Shown here: in pieces, positions 32,420 through 43,800 of the stretch
How the letters are laid out: each line of letters starts with the position of its first letter
Numbering within the stretch: the first letter of the stretch is position 1
Assembly (NCBI GenBank): GCA_024760905.1
Contig: CM045733.1
Span: 34,955,001 to 35,019,000, forward strand
DNA: 64,000 nt
Direction: 5' to 3'
From: Plotosus lineatus
Taxonomy: Eukaryota; Chordata; Actinopteri; Siluriformes; Plotosidae
Program-made: the position numbers and the translations under genes
The notes under the pieces: generated by a model
The model's input: only the letters and a program-made list of their open reading frames with translations
Database searches by the model: none
Told to the model about the DNA's origin: nothing

Positions 32420-33233
32420 GCTTATCTTTTGATTATTGCAACACCCCCCCCACCCCACCCCCACACCCCCCAACCCCGATTTTCAAATTTGTACCCAAAT
32501 TGAGCTTGTCCCTATTATACATTCTTTGGCATTTGGCTGGATAAAAAGCTGATTTTTAATAAGCATATGGAACATTTAACTGATAAGATATGGAGAATTG
32601 TTTTTTAGAAACAGAAATGGGGCTTGCTTCAATCTCAAAAGTAAATAGAAGGTTGTGCACTCAGTAATACTCCCTATGCTTGATTATGGTGATGTGTTTA
32701 TTGAAATGCATCGCCTTCTGTTTTAAAACCTTTAGATTCTGTTCATCATTCTGCTATTAGATTTATTACTGGTCTTGATTTTCGCACCCAGCATTGTGTG
32801 TTGTACAAGTCATTAGAATGGGATCATTGAAGCTAGACATGATTAAGACTAGCTTTTTATTTGTTTCTAAATGTGTTTTATTTAAAATCCTTAATTATCT
32901 AGCAAGGCTTCTTATGTGGCGAGTAGGTTGCCATGGGACATGATCGCAGGACTTGTATTTGAATGTTCCTTGTGGTAGAACTGAGCTAGATTAGACGGCT
33001 TTTTATTATAATAAATCCCTTATACCTGGAATCAGTTGCAAGTTCAACTAAAATTGAATGAGCTGGTTCCTTTTGGACATTTAAATTTTTTTATCAAATA
33101 AATTTATCAAGAGAATTGTTGTTACAAATGTCTTTGTAAACTGTGTTGTTTTAATTGTTTGTGATGTAGGGCCCTGCTGAAAAGGCTTCCTGCTTAATCA
33201 AATTAAAATAAATAAATAAATAAATAAATAAAA
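32420..33233 (+). pseudogene. LINE-C, RT C-terminal part and 3' end
   Basis: YLGIWLDKKLIFNKHMEHLT-like coding at about 32500-32580 and PLDSVHHSAIRFITGLDF at about 32730-32785 are late RT/C-terminal blocks. The 3' end reads GGGCCCTGCTGAAAAGGC followed by (AAAT)n to 33233. A C-rich low-complexity tract replaces coding at 32445-32475. Many stops. Confidence 0.72.
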
Positions 33234-33340
33234 CATTGAGGGGTTGCATGTGGGGTTTACTTGCTCCAGCCTCCTGGCAACACCAGAGGAACAAAATATC
33301 TTAGTAAATGAATGAATGAATGAATGAATGAATTTAAAGC
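33234..33340 (+). repeat. (ATGA)n-type SINE tail fragment
   Basis: TGCTCCAGCCTCCTGGCAAC then (ATGA)n at about 33307-33333. Confidence 0.5.
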
Positions 33341-34558
33341 AACTGCATGAGTGGGTCCACCTTTGCATTTACAGCATTTGGCAGATGAAATATAATACAA
33401 AATATACACACAGCATTTTTGTATTTTTTGTGCTGTTCTGTGTGCGTTTATAGACAGTTCATAATGAGATTTCCAAGAAATCATCAGTTTATTGAATACT
33501 TGAACTGCCCAAACTGGCAGCAACAAATATACACCCCAAGTTAAAGTCACACAATTCAAAGTGTTTCCTGCGGTGATATTTGATGTGAGCTTTAACTCAA
33601 GCTATTGACCTCTATCTACTTTTTTCCTTGATTTGGTAAGTGTAGCATTGTTAACATGTACAGGTGTTCCTAATAAAATGGACCATCTGTGTATATGAGA
33701 AAGAAACTCTCTTGCTTGAGTGAAGAAATACAGCTCACCCTCCTCTCTGCCTGAGCCTGAGCGTAACTTGAAGACTGCTTCCAGTATCAGATTGTCTGTT
33801 TCTTTTTAATGTTTTTGTGTTTGTGACCTGTGCCCCATAACCAGGACTGTAATTTAAACTCTTGTGCCATTACTGACTCTGCAAAGATGAAGTATACTGT
33901 GCGTTTCAGCTATTCTATGTGAATGAAAATAAGGGCAGAGGGTATATCCTCCCCTTTTCCTTTACTCTAAAAACAGCTGGTGCAGAAAAAAAAACAGCCT
34001 TTGCCCCTTTCACCTCAGGCCACCCTCTCCTCTCTGCCACACATGACTGAGATATTTCCGAAGCTGTGTGAAAAGCATTCCAGCTGAAAAACTGAAAAAC
34101 TTATTTACTGCTCTTGTAGAATAGCTGGTATCCTTTTATTTATTTTTCATTTTAATCAGAGTGCTTTTTAATTCAGTCAACCCTGATTAAAGGTCTACTT
34201 TGGTTATATAGCAATTAAATGCTATTTTATCATGTCTAAGTGTAGTGCAATATTGGGTATACTACTCTAATTTTCCTGGCACTTAATCGGTTGTGAAAAT
34301 AACTTTGTGGGTACTTTCAATTTGTACATAAACTGCATATAAATCAAATACTATAAGATTCTTGTGAATTGCCCTTTGTGATAATTGTTGCTATTTACAT
34401 CACAGCACAAGGGAAACAGAGTATAAGGGTGAGTTGAGTCAGACTTTATCCTATAAACTTTTAGTCAGTTAAAAAAAAATCTCATCACTTCAGATTCAAG
34501 ATTTTGTGAAAGTGTTAGACAGAGACTTTAATCTGGCAATAATTGTATCATATATACA
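33341..34558. other. Mostly unassigned; possible DNA-transposon end at 33655-33697
   Basis: ACAGGTGTTCCTAATAAAATGG resembles ends of a common fish TA-flanked element. No gene was seen. Confidence 0.35.
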
Positions 34559-34637
<79 letters not shown>

Positions 34638-34640
34638 TAT

Positions 34641-34679
<39 letters not shown>
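34559..34679. repeat. (TA)n then (GA)n microsatellite
   Basis: About 35 TA units are followed by about 18 GA units. The hAT element starts 15 bp further on. Confidence 0.95.
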
Positions 34680-34681
<2 letters not shown>

Positions 34682-34694
34682 AGACAATCTAGGT

Positions 34695-37456
34695 CAGGTG
34701 TCACCAACACGGTGCCCGCGGGCACCCGGTCGCCCGCAAGGACCACATGAGTCGCCCGCGGGCCTGTTCCAAAAATAGCACATCTCATAGAGAGCTGCGT
34801 CTAAAAATTAATTTTGTTCTGTTGCTATTATTTTTTTAATCACACTTGTATGTATATAGATTTAAAAATACTATCTTAAAAATACTTTAAGGTTACTTAG
34901 CACAATATTTACCTATGGGCAGTAAAGTAGAGCTTGTGGGATGTGGAGAGTAAGCTAGCCAGGGCGCTGTATGCACTTCGTACCCCAAAAACATGGCAGA
35001 AAAAAGAAAGAAAGCATTATCTCTTTCACAGTGAATGGGAAGAGGAGTTCTTTTTACGACTGTAAAAGAAACCTGCGTGTGTCTGATTTCTTGGGGCGAC
35101 CGTGGCGACAGCAAAACGGCACAATGTGGAGAGACATTTCAATACGTGTCACAAAAGCTACCATGATAAATATCCACCTGCAGCGCCCTCACGGGCAGAA
35201 AAAGCCCGTGAGCTAAAGACGCCGCTCTGGGTAAGCAACAGTCTTTTTACGAGGCCGGCCAAAAACTCACAAAAGCAACCGAAGCCTCGTTTAGAGCTAC
35301 ACATTTTCTGATCAAGAAAAAAGGCATTTACAGATGGAGAAGTTGTCAAAGAAGCGATGTTATTAATTGCTAACACTGTATTTAAAGACGAGAAAAATGG
35401 AAGCGACCTAATCTCCACTCTTTCCGGCGTCCAACTGGGGGCATCTACGATGGCAAGGCAGTATCAGCTATGTCCAGTAACTTGGTCGATCAGTTGGAGC
35501 AGGATCTGGCGAAGTGCAAGTGGTTTAGCCTCCAGTGCGATGAGTCCGTGGACAGCAGCAGTACAAGCGCAGTTATTGGTTTTTATCCGGATGGTGTTTA
35601 ATGATTTCTCCACAAAAGAAGAACTCCTGACACTACTGCCCTTAAAGACAACTACGAGGAGGTTGACATTTATAACACGGTGAAGGAGTTTTTCGTGCAG
35701 AAAAAGGTGCCATTGGAAAAGCTGGTAGCGGTGACAACAGGCGGGGCTCCTGCTATGGTCGGCCGACAGACAGGTTTCATCGCTCACTGTAAAGCGTGAC
35801 CCAGACTTCCCCAAATTTCTGCATTACCATTGCATCATTCACCAGCAGGCGTTGTGTGCGAAAGTGATCGGCTTTGGGCACGTGATGACTCCCGTTGTGA
35901 AAATCATAAACAACATCCGGCTCCCAAAGCAAAGCAGCACAGGATTTTCAAGGTACTATTAGAGGAGATGTCAGCAGAATATGGGGACCTACTGCTACAC
36001 ACAGAAATCAGATGGCTCAGCAGAGGGACGAGTTTTGCATCGTTTTTTGTCTCTTTGCGTGAAATCAAAGAGTTCATGCAGTCCAAAGCGAAAGATGTCT
36101 CACTGCTAGAGGACACAGAGTGGACACTTGACCTTGCATTTTTGGTGGACATTACTGGGGAAACTAAACCTCCTGAACTGCTGCCAGCTGCAAGGCAAAG
36201 GTAAGACTGTTGTCGATATGATAAGTGCTTTAAATGCATTTAAAGCCAAAATGAATGCATTCTCTGCAGATTTACAGAGAAAAAAGTTCTGCACTTTCCC
36301 TCTGTGCAGTCAGTGCTGAAAGACAATGCTTCTGCATCTGAGACATTTGAAAAAGTGGCAGAAAAGTACATTGAAGTAATAAACAGACTTGGGCAAGAGT
36401 TTGAGAATAGGTTTTGTGACCTTCATCAGCTTGAACCATGTGTGTTCTTCATTTCCAACCCTTTCATGAATGGGGACACAACATGCTTTGCTGAGCAGTT
36501 AAGTGCAACGTTCAACTTGGATGCTGGACAGGTGGAGATTGAAATTATAACATTGCAAAATGATCTCCATCTCAAAGCCTACCAGGCTGCACCAAACTTT
36601 TTGCGCCTTGTTGACACAGAGAAGTACAGTGGAGTATGCACAGCAGCCATGAAGGTTGCCAGCCTGTTTGGCTCAACCTATCTCTGTGAATCAGCATTTT
36701 CTGACATGAACTTCATCAAAAACAAACACAGAACACGCCTCACTGATGCACATCTGAGAGACTCACTCACAGTTGCAGTGTCAAGTTACACACCAGATTA
36801 CAACACACTGGTGAACAGCATGCAATGCCAGTCTTCCCACTAACCAGGGCGGGATCCCAGTTGTAGTCGGTGGCAACTTGGTAGTGCCATAGCAAAGTTG
36901 AATTAAAATATTGAAGAATTGTGTTCAATTTAAAAGTGTGTTCATGACATTTAAAAGTTATAATTTTGTTAAACATAACACAGACTTGGCCATTAGTTCA
37001 AAATGTGAAATAAAAATGTATTACATATTTAAAAATATGTAAGTTGATTTTGTTTAACATTACATAATTGTTAACTTTTGAAACATGTTGCAACATAGTT
37101 CATGATTTGTTAACAGGGCATGTCAGTGGCTTGTGCAAATAGGATATTTTGCTAAAATGTAGTGATGTAAGTGATCATCTGAAAATGTAACAAATACTGA
37201 GAGTAATAGAGATAAAGTGTTGAATATTGATATCTGTTTCCCACCTTGTTGTCATTTTTGATAATCATTGTTAGAAATCATTAACATGATCAGTGTCTTT
37301 ACATAGGTGAGTATTACTAATCATTATAAATAATGTATAACTAAAGGCAAACTGAGCAAATTTGTTATTTCAGAAGAGCGTATCAAACTGGTAGCCCTTC
37401 GTATGATTCAGTAACCGTGAAGTAGCTCTCAGTTTCAAAAATGTTGGTGACCCCTG
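34695..37456 (+). mobile_element. hAT transposon, 2762 bp, both ends and target duplication intact
   Basis: The inverted ends are CAGGTGTCACCAAC (34695) and the reverse of GTTGGTGACCCCTG (37456). The perfect 8-bp duplication ATCTAGGT lies at 34687-34694 and 37457-37464, the size expected for hAT. Sub-terminal GCCCGCGGGC motifs occur at the 5' end only. The element encodes a broken transposase (next entry). Confidence 0.96.
34992..36843 (+). pseudogene. hAT transposase (GTF2IRD2/ZBED-like), frameshifted
   Basis: Coding starts near ATG 34992 and ends at TAA 36841-36843. In order, and in changing frames: a BED-type zinc-finger region at about 35060-35160 (RHNVERHFNTCHKSYHDKY); KSRAEKARELKT-like linker; MLLIANTVFKDEKNGSDLIS at 35357-35416; a WFSLQCDESVDSSSTS block near 35510-35570; a YHCIIHQQALCAKVIGFGH block near 35825-35885; HTEIRWLSRGT at about 36000-36030; and a C-terminal open frame at 36304-36843 with the hAT dimerisation block KVASLFGSTYLCESAFSDMN and NKHRTRLTDAHLRDS. 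At least four frame changes and one stop in the 5' half prevent a full product. This kind of protein is often database-labelled general transcription factor II-I repeat domain-containing protein 2-like. Confidence 0.92.
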
Positions 37457-37464
37457 ATCTAGGT

Positions 37465-37755
37465 AACAATCAAAATTTAAAAAAAACATCTGTTTTATAC
37501 TTCTCAAAGTATGTTACAATACATTACATCACACCGAAGTTGGGATGATACATGATTGCAATATTTTGTACTGGTGCCATTTGTTACACAAATCTTAGAA
37601 TAAAACAACAAAACCCAAGCAAGTAAGGTGCTATTTTTTCACTTTCATAACGTGGACAACAGTATAGGCTCATCATCACATTTTTCACTTTAAAATTCAC
37701 CACACAGTGGTAGGCACTTTTTTCTCATGTCATCCATCCATCCATCGATCCATCG

Positions 37756-37793
<38 letters not shown>

Positions 37794-37796
37794 GAG
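37465..37796. repeat. Flank with (ATCC)n/(ATCT)n microsatellite at 37731-37794
   Basis: CATCCATCCATCCATCG then about 10 ATCT units. Nothing else was recognised. Confidence 0.85.
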
Positions 37797-38090
37797 CCTT
37801 TTTTTTAGTATGTTTTAATTACCAGTTAAGCTCTATGATACCACTCAAATACCAGCTAAGCGTCAGGAAAAGGTAATGGCATTCGATGTCTCTTCTGAAG
37901 AAATAAAACTTTTTCCTGAAGACATGACAGTTTCCTCTGAAGTGCCTGAAGAGGAATAATCATCTGAATTGCTGTAAAACACTGTAGTATTAAAGTCTTT
38001 TTCAATTATTATTCCAGTACAGTACCTAAGTTAATGTTTAGAATGTTTGTGTGTGACATTAAACTTGAATAATTATGCTTCATGTCCTTT
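37797..38090 (+). mobile_element. TIG-1 family fragment with a coding tail
   Basis: TTTTAATTACCAGTTAAGCTC and TCAATTATTATTCCAGTACA match TIG-1 (7387-7510). Between them this copy carries sequence TIG-1 lacks, reading VMAFDVSSEEIKLFPEDMTV and SSEVPEEE stop, an acidic stretch of the kind found at the end of Tigger-type transposases. No inverted ends were seen. Confidence 0.6.
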
Positions 38091-38330
38091 AAATGGGTTA
38101 TCAAAGATCAGCTTTGTCCCTCACAGTCTATGGTGAGAGGAATGAAAGAACCATTGCTGACTTTCGTAAAGAGTAGGCTGCATAGCCGTCAGCATGTTTC
38201 TGCATTGCAATGGCTTGGCGAGCTGTCCAGGCTGTACTCTGCCCTTGCCCCGAGTCAGCTGAGATGGGAGTCAGCCTCCCCAGGGCCCTAATTAGAATTA
38301 AGCAGTTGAGAAAATGAATGAATGAATGGT
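38091..38330 (+). repeat. SINE-A' copy, 5'-truncated
   Basis: Starts in the body (GGGTTATCAAAGATCAGC) and ends with TTAGAATTAAGCAGTTGAG plus (ATGA)n. Confidence 0.82.
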
Positions 38331-38396
38331 GTGTTATACATCCAACATTTAAATAAGGCTATGCCCAAAAATATCAAAAAGACAAAGCACCTTTCA

Positions 38397-38739
38397 GGGG
38401 CATTGGTAGCCTGGTTGTAAAAGCTGCTGGATCACTGATCCTAAGGTTGGGGGTTCAAGCCCCAACCTCAACGGGTTGTCACTGTCCCCCCAGTGCAGCT
38501 AACTAGGTTATCAAATGCCGACCATGTCGCTCACTGTCTATGGTGTGAGGCATGTTAAAGAACCATTGCTGATTTTCGACAAGAGTAGGCTACATAGCCA
38601 TCAGCCTGTTTCCATCATGTACTGGCCTGGCAAGCCGTCCAGGGTGTACTCATCACTCGCCCGGAGTCGGCTGGGATGGGCGTCAGCCTCCCCGCAACCC
38701 TAATTAGTATTAAGTAATTACAGACAATGAATGAATGAA
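38397..38739 (+). repeat. SINE-A' full copy
   Basis: The complete head (GGCATTGGTAGCCTGGTTG..GGGGGTTCAAGCCCC), body and (ATGA)n tail show that SINE-A and SINE-A' share head and body. Confidence 0.88.
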
Positions 38740-39405
38740 AGCACCTTTCGAAGTCACATGCACATAAAGTATTTTTGACCAAACAAACTCAAAATAGCTC
38801 AGTGCCACTTTACGCAGTAGACAGGTCAAATTTGAGCTTTATGAAAGAGAAAAGACTTCCTGAGGACTCATCATAAACCTTACCAAGACAACCTAGAAAT
38901 ATGTCAATAAATCAGTAAAAAGTGTCGTCTACTGCCTGCAAAATGAGAGTAGTTTTGCTGTTGTAATAATGTCATATGGTAATATCAGACAGAGCAATTA
39001 TTAGCATGTGTATACAATCTATAGTCCCACAACACTACAGGAAGAAATACCGATGCTAAAAACCCTTGATCACACCCTTCGCAGCATCACCAGTTGCGAA
39101 ATATATTGGGGTAGGAGAACCAGATTGATTGCATTTACAACCTCATTTGTGATAACGCACCATTTCCCATACAATGCAAAACATTACCAATAGGGAAATA
39201 TATTCAGTGCTTGCTGCCAATCTCCACAGTGCAATCGTAATTGTTTTGATGACAATAACAGGCAAGTAACTAAGCTTTTCTTTTTCTCTTTAAATGTGTT
39301 ATTTTTTTTATTGAGGTATACATGCTACTTTTGAGATACCAGTAATCCTGAACCTTCTGCCCCCTGGATCTGTGTGATCCATGCCGATGTAGTACCACTG
39401 GTAGA
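38740..39405. other. Unassigned stretch
   Basis: Nothing recognised. Confidence 0.3.
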
Positions 39406-39752
39406 AACTCATTAATTCATTAATTTTCTGAACCTCTTAATCCTAATTAGGGTCACGAGGAACTGGCACCCATCTCAGCCGACTCTGGGTGAGATCGGAA
39501 CACACTCTGGACAGCTTACCAGGCCATCGCAGGGCCAACACTCACACAACCATTCATACTCACACTCACACCAATAAGACAATTAATTTACTGTGCATGT
39601 TTGTGGCTTATGGGAGGAAACTGGAGTACCTAGAGGAAACACACAAGCAGGGGGAGAACAAACTCCACACAGAAACGCCCAAGCTGGGAATTGAACCCAG
39701 GACCTTTTTGCTGAGAGGCGGGATGTACTAACCACCGTGCCACTATGCCTAC
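39406..39752 (-). repeat. SINE-B full copy
   Basis: The reversed tail (CTTAATCCTAATTAGGGTC) runs to the reversed head (GGGAATTGAACCCAGGACC..CTAACCACCGTGCCAC). Confidence 0.88.
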
Positions 39753-40181
39753 TGATAGAAATTGTGAAGATGTATTTCGACTTTTTTGGTGATTTTAAAT
39801 TCTAATTCTGGGGGCTCAACTTAAGAAGTCTTTTTCTGTAAACCTATGCAATAAACTATCAATCACACTACTTATCTTGGAAGAAGATAAATAGACCTGA
39901 TGCTCAGGATAGCGAACCACCAAACATTAAATAGTGATTATTTTAATGGTATGTACATATGGCACCGATTTGTTGAAACAGCATCACATATAGGATGCCA
40001 TAAAGCCCACATTTTTTAATGCTTACACTGAGAAAGAATATGTGCAAGGAATAAAATCTTCAAATATTTTTATTTTGGTGGAACATAAGTCAGCTTCTAA
40101 AAGAATCTTATGATGTCACCAGGCAACTCTTTTGAAGCAATTTATGATGTCACAAAATTTGACAACAAAATAGCTTCATTT
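39753..40181. other. Unassigned stretch
   Basis: Two TTATGATGTCAC copies at 40108 and 40142. Nothing else was recognised. Confidence 0.3.
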
Positions 40182-40659
40182 TCAAACTTTTTCTATGTAC
40201 ACAAAAGGCCTAATTCTCTCAAATATTATTCACAAACCTGTCTAAATTTGTGTTAGTGAGCACTTCTCCTTTGATGAAATCTATCCACCTCACAGGTGTG
40301 TCATTTCAAGATGATGATTAGACAGCATGCATATTTTACAGACATGCCTTAGGCTGGCCACAATAAAAAGCTAAAATGTGCATTTTTTTCACACAGCACA
40401 ATGATGTCAAAGGCACAAAGATGTTGTGAGTTTTGAAGGAGTGTGCACTTGGCCAGCCGACTGCAGAAATGTTCACCAGAGCTCTGGCCGGTGAGTTGAA
40501 TGTTCATTTCTTTACCATAAGCTGTTTCCAAAGGCAATTCAAAGAATTTGGCAGTACATACAACCAGCCACGCAACTATAGACCACATGCAACCACACCA
40601 GTACAGGACCTCCACAACCAGCATCTTCACCTCTAAGATCGTCTGAGACCAGCAGTTCA

Positions 40660-42335
40660 GACAGCTGCTGCAACAATGACTTTGCATAACCAAAGAATTT
40701 ATGCACAAATTATCAGAAACTGTCTCAGGGAAGCTTGTCGTCCTCATCGAGGGCTCTTTCTGACTACAGTTCTTCGTCGAACCAATTAGAGATGGTAAAT
40801 GCTCATGTAACACCAGCTTGATATAGCTGTGCTAGATTTTATACTAGGTTCTAGAGGAGTAAAATGAATTGTGGAGATTTAAAGTTGAACAGCCGGCAGA
40901 TTTATTACAATTAACAATATCACAAGAAACAGTGCAAACAATGCTGTAGAACACTCTTTACAAAATAAAAATAAAATAAAATAAGCTTAAGTCTCTAAGG
41001 TTCGATTTGTGTGAATTCGGGAGTCTTTTCCAGGATTGTGATCCGTTTGGGATAAAGGTGTTTTTATTTGTTCTTATCTGGGATCCTGTGATTTGAAGTG
41101 GTTGGGTCTGTAGATCTACTCTCGCATCCAGAGAACAGTTGGCCACACTGCGTCTGGATCCACCAAGAGTTCTCACTGGATTTGGCTCGCCATCCGTGTC
41201 CGAAACCAGCTTCAAGATCAGATCCAGATCCACTAAAAAAAACAGTCTGCACATGCAGTACAGACACAATGAATAAAATATTTAACAACAACAATTCCTA
41301 AATAAAATGACAAAAGTGCATGAAAGGCACTGAATGGAATGTAATACAAACAAAAGTGCTTATCTGCACTACTTTAGTACATTAGCAAAAGTGCTTCAAC
41401 AAAAACATTTAGAAAAATAAAATGTAAGGCTCATTTTGTGCACAGCACAATCTTTGTTGTGTACTCCGACTGGTCTTAGCTTTTTAAAGACAAAAATAGT
41501 GCACACAGTTTTAAAAGTCACCACGTGTAAAGTTAGCATAGGTTCACCACGTGTAAAGTTAGCATAGGTTCTTAAACTAGCTTCATATTGCAATGACTCA
41601 CCGGAGTTTCCAAGAAAACAAACTCTCTCCACCCGGTTTGATTCAGAGAGAACAAAACACATACAAGGCTTTGTGTCGCTTTTCGAGGGCTCTGTATGCG
41701 TCCTGCTCCTCAGCACACTCTGCTGCACGCTCTCTGGGCTCAGCCAGGCGCACGCAGCACGTGCCTATGATGCGTTCAAGGGGACTAGGAAACTATAGTG
41801 CTTTCAGGGAGCGTTGGAAATTAGGGTTTGTTTCCAATAAAATTAGTAACCATGTATTTACATGGGTTACACCCACATTTGATGGTGTCTGGCACATTGG
41901 AGAGGTGTTCTCTTCATGGACAAATCCTCATTTTCACTGTACTTGGCAGATGGCATACAACGTGTATGGCATCTTGTGGGTGAGCAGTTTCCTGATTTCA
42001 GTGTTATGGATCAAGTGGCCAATGGTGGTGGTGGGGTTGTGGTATGGGTAGGCATATTTTATGGACAACAAACTGCTGAATTTTATATTCATACCATTTT
42101 AAATGTACAGAGCTACAGTGATGAGATCCTGAGGCCCTTTGTTGTGCCATTCATCCATGACCATCATCTCACGTTGTATCAGGATAATGCATGGCCCTAT
42201 GTTGAAAGGATCTACACACAATTCCTGAAGGCTGGAAACATGGGAGTTCCGGCATGACCAGCATACTCACCAGACATGTCACCCATTGAGCATGTTTGGG
42301 ATGCTCTGGATCAGCGTAGTCGACAATATGTTGAG
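40660..42335 (+). pseudogene. Tc1-like transposase B, split and truncated
   Basis: The N-terminal part shows LHNQRIYAQIIRNCLREA near 40680-40735. After the LTR the catalytic domain continues at 41876-42335: FMDKSSFSLYLADG (first Asp retained), GGGGVVVWVGIFYGQQ, ILRPFVVPFIHDHH, LYQDNAWPYV (second Asp) and YSPDMSPIEHVWDALDQR (Glu). Spacing between the second Asp and the Glu is 34 residues, as in DD34E Tc1 elements. A Trp codon has become TGA at 42256. A frame change lies near 41915. The C-terminus is lost after about 42335. Confidence 0.85.
40806..41871 (-). mobile_element. Putative solo LTR inside Tc1-like element B
   Basis: The segment has TG..CA-type termini (TGTAACAC / reverse TGTAACCC) and lies between CTCA (40802-40805) and CCCA (41872-41875), a likely 4-bp duplication with one change. 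Removing it rejoins Tc1 sequence in register. On the minus strand a polyadenylation signal AATAAA lies near the 3' end. A 28-bp direct repeat (GGTTCACCACGTGTAAAGTT..) lies at about 41521-41575. No internal retroviral or Gypsy-type coding was seen. Confidence 0.55.
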
Positions 42336-42879
42336 TAATAGATAGAAATAACCAAACTCCTTTGTAGGATTTAGGAGATGACTGAGGTTTTACCTTTGAA
42401 GATCACTCAAGGTCAAAGGTAACTGTTTCATTATATATATTATATATCTCTCTCTATACAGTGCATAGTGTTACTAAAATAAGATCTGGAGAAATTTTGA
42501 TGGATAAAAAACAAGGACATAAGCCTTAGTTAAACACCCGAGATCTTCAATCTTTCCGATGGCACAGCACCATGAACTGTCAATCAGCTACAGTGAATAT
42601 AATAGAGTTACATCCAAAATGCAAGTTAAACTTTACTGTTTATAAAGAGCTAGATGGATCTTTTTGAAGAAATGGATGCCATGAACTCAACAAGATAAGA
42701 CACCAAATAGCAACAAATATCAAACCAAGGGTCTGTCATAGTATGCAGTTATGTCATTGCCCTTGGTGAAGCTAGCTTATACTTATATGCCGGCAGCATT
42801 AATGCAGAAAAAAAGTTACTTTTTCTTGTTTTGATTTTGGAACAAGTTGTGACAGCACATTTGCCTTTTTCTCACCTCA
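42336..42879. other. Unassigned stretch
   Basis: A short TA/CT-rich run lies at 42435-42460. Nothing else was recognised. Confidence 0.3.
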
Positions 42880-43135
42880 CGGAAGTTCTGCATTCAAATA
42901 TGGTGACTGACTAGGGTCAGTGTGTGCTCGACACTCGACCGTGACGAGTTTGCATGTTCTCTGTGTGCTTGCACAGATTTACTCCTAAAGTACCAAAACA
43001 TGCACATTAGCTCAAGTGGTTACTCTAAATTTCAAATGGGTGTTAACATGAGTGTGAATGGCTAAGCGTTTTGAGTTGCGTATGCTTATGTGATTGTATT
43101 GCCAGTCCCTAGGATGGATAAATCAAGAGGGAACG
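42880..43135 (+). repeat. SINE-B degenerate copy
   Basis: TTTGCATGTTCTCTGTGTGC..CAAAACATGCACATTAG..GAGTGTGAATGGCTAAG follow the SINE-B body order. Confidence 0.55.
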
Positions 43136-43199
43136 GTATGTCACATAAAAAGTATATTGAAATAAGTAAATGGATTATGTCATCTGCTGTATGGACTTT

Positions 43200-43400
43200 C
43201 ATTAAATGGAAACAGCCAACAAGAGAAGACCATATGCTCACTTCAAGACAATGTTTCCAAGAACACCCATGTATGTTTCAAAAAGACAATACAAAATGAT
43301 GCTATATTACAAAAGCATGAGTCCAGAAGAATAGGGTGTGGATGTTGGACTGGCCTGCCTGCAATCCTGACCTGTGCCTAATAGAGCACGTGTCAAATGT
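43200..43400 (+). pseudogene. Tc1-like transposase fragment (fourth type)
   Basis: MFQKDNTK (second catalytic Asp region) and, in another frame, LDWPACNPDLCLIEHV (Glu region). The WPACNPDL..IE form differs from the NSPDLNPIE and YSPDMSPIE forms elsewhere in the window. Confidence 0.55.
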
Positions 43401-43433
43401 CAAATAAAATTATTAATCAAAACCTTTAAAATA

Positions 43434-43800
43434 GAGTGGCATGGTGGGATAGTGATTAGTATAGTCAACCACATAGCAAGGAGTCCTGTGTTTTATCCAA
43501 GCTTTGTGTGTATCTGTGTTGCTTGCATGTTCTCCCTGTGCTTGCATGGGTTTCCTCTGGGTGCTCTAGTTTCCTCCCACAGTCCAAAAGCATGCATAGT
43601 AGGCTAATTGGCTGTTCAAATCACCCCTAGCTATGAGTGTGAATGATTGTATAAGTGTTATCCCTGCAATGGCCTGGCAAGCTGTTGAGGGTGTACTTCA
43701 CCCTCACCCAGAGTCGGCTAAGATAGGCGCCAACTCTCTGCCACCCTAGTCAGGGTTAATTGATGATTAAGCTGCTTAGAAATTGAATGAATGGATAAAT
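43434..43800 (+). repeat. SINE-B copy
   Basis: Head TGGCATGGTGGGATAGTGATTAG; body TTGCATGTTCTCCCTGTGC and CCTCCCACAGTCCAAAAGC; tail CACCCTAGTCAGGGTTAATTG..GAATGAATGG. Confidence 0.85.

Larger units (their letters stand above)
40182..42335 (+). mobile_element. Tc1-like element B, interrupted by an LTR
   Basis: The left inverted-end region starts near 40182 (TTCTATGTACACAAAAGGCC, then CACAGGTGTGTCATTTCAAG and TTAGGCTGGCCACAATAAAA, recalled from a fish Tc1 family). Transposase sequence follows at about 40600-40800 (CACAAATTATCAGAAACYG..). It is broken at 40805 by the LTR insertion and resumes at 41876. The right inverted end is missing. Confidence 0.85.

Noticed and set aside
36304..36843. Host GTF2IRD2- or ZBED-like gene
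   Set aside because: The frame is the last part of a hAT transposase lying between hAT inverted ends and an 8-bp target duplication, with frame changes upstream.
37731..37794. CRISPR-like tandem array
   Set aside because: A simple (ATCC)n/(ATCT)n microsatellite with no spacers; the genome is eukaryotic.
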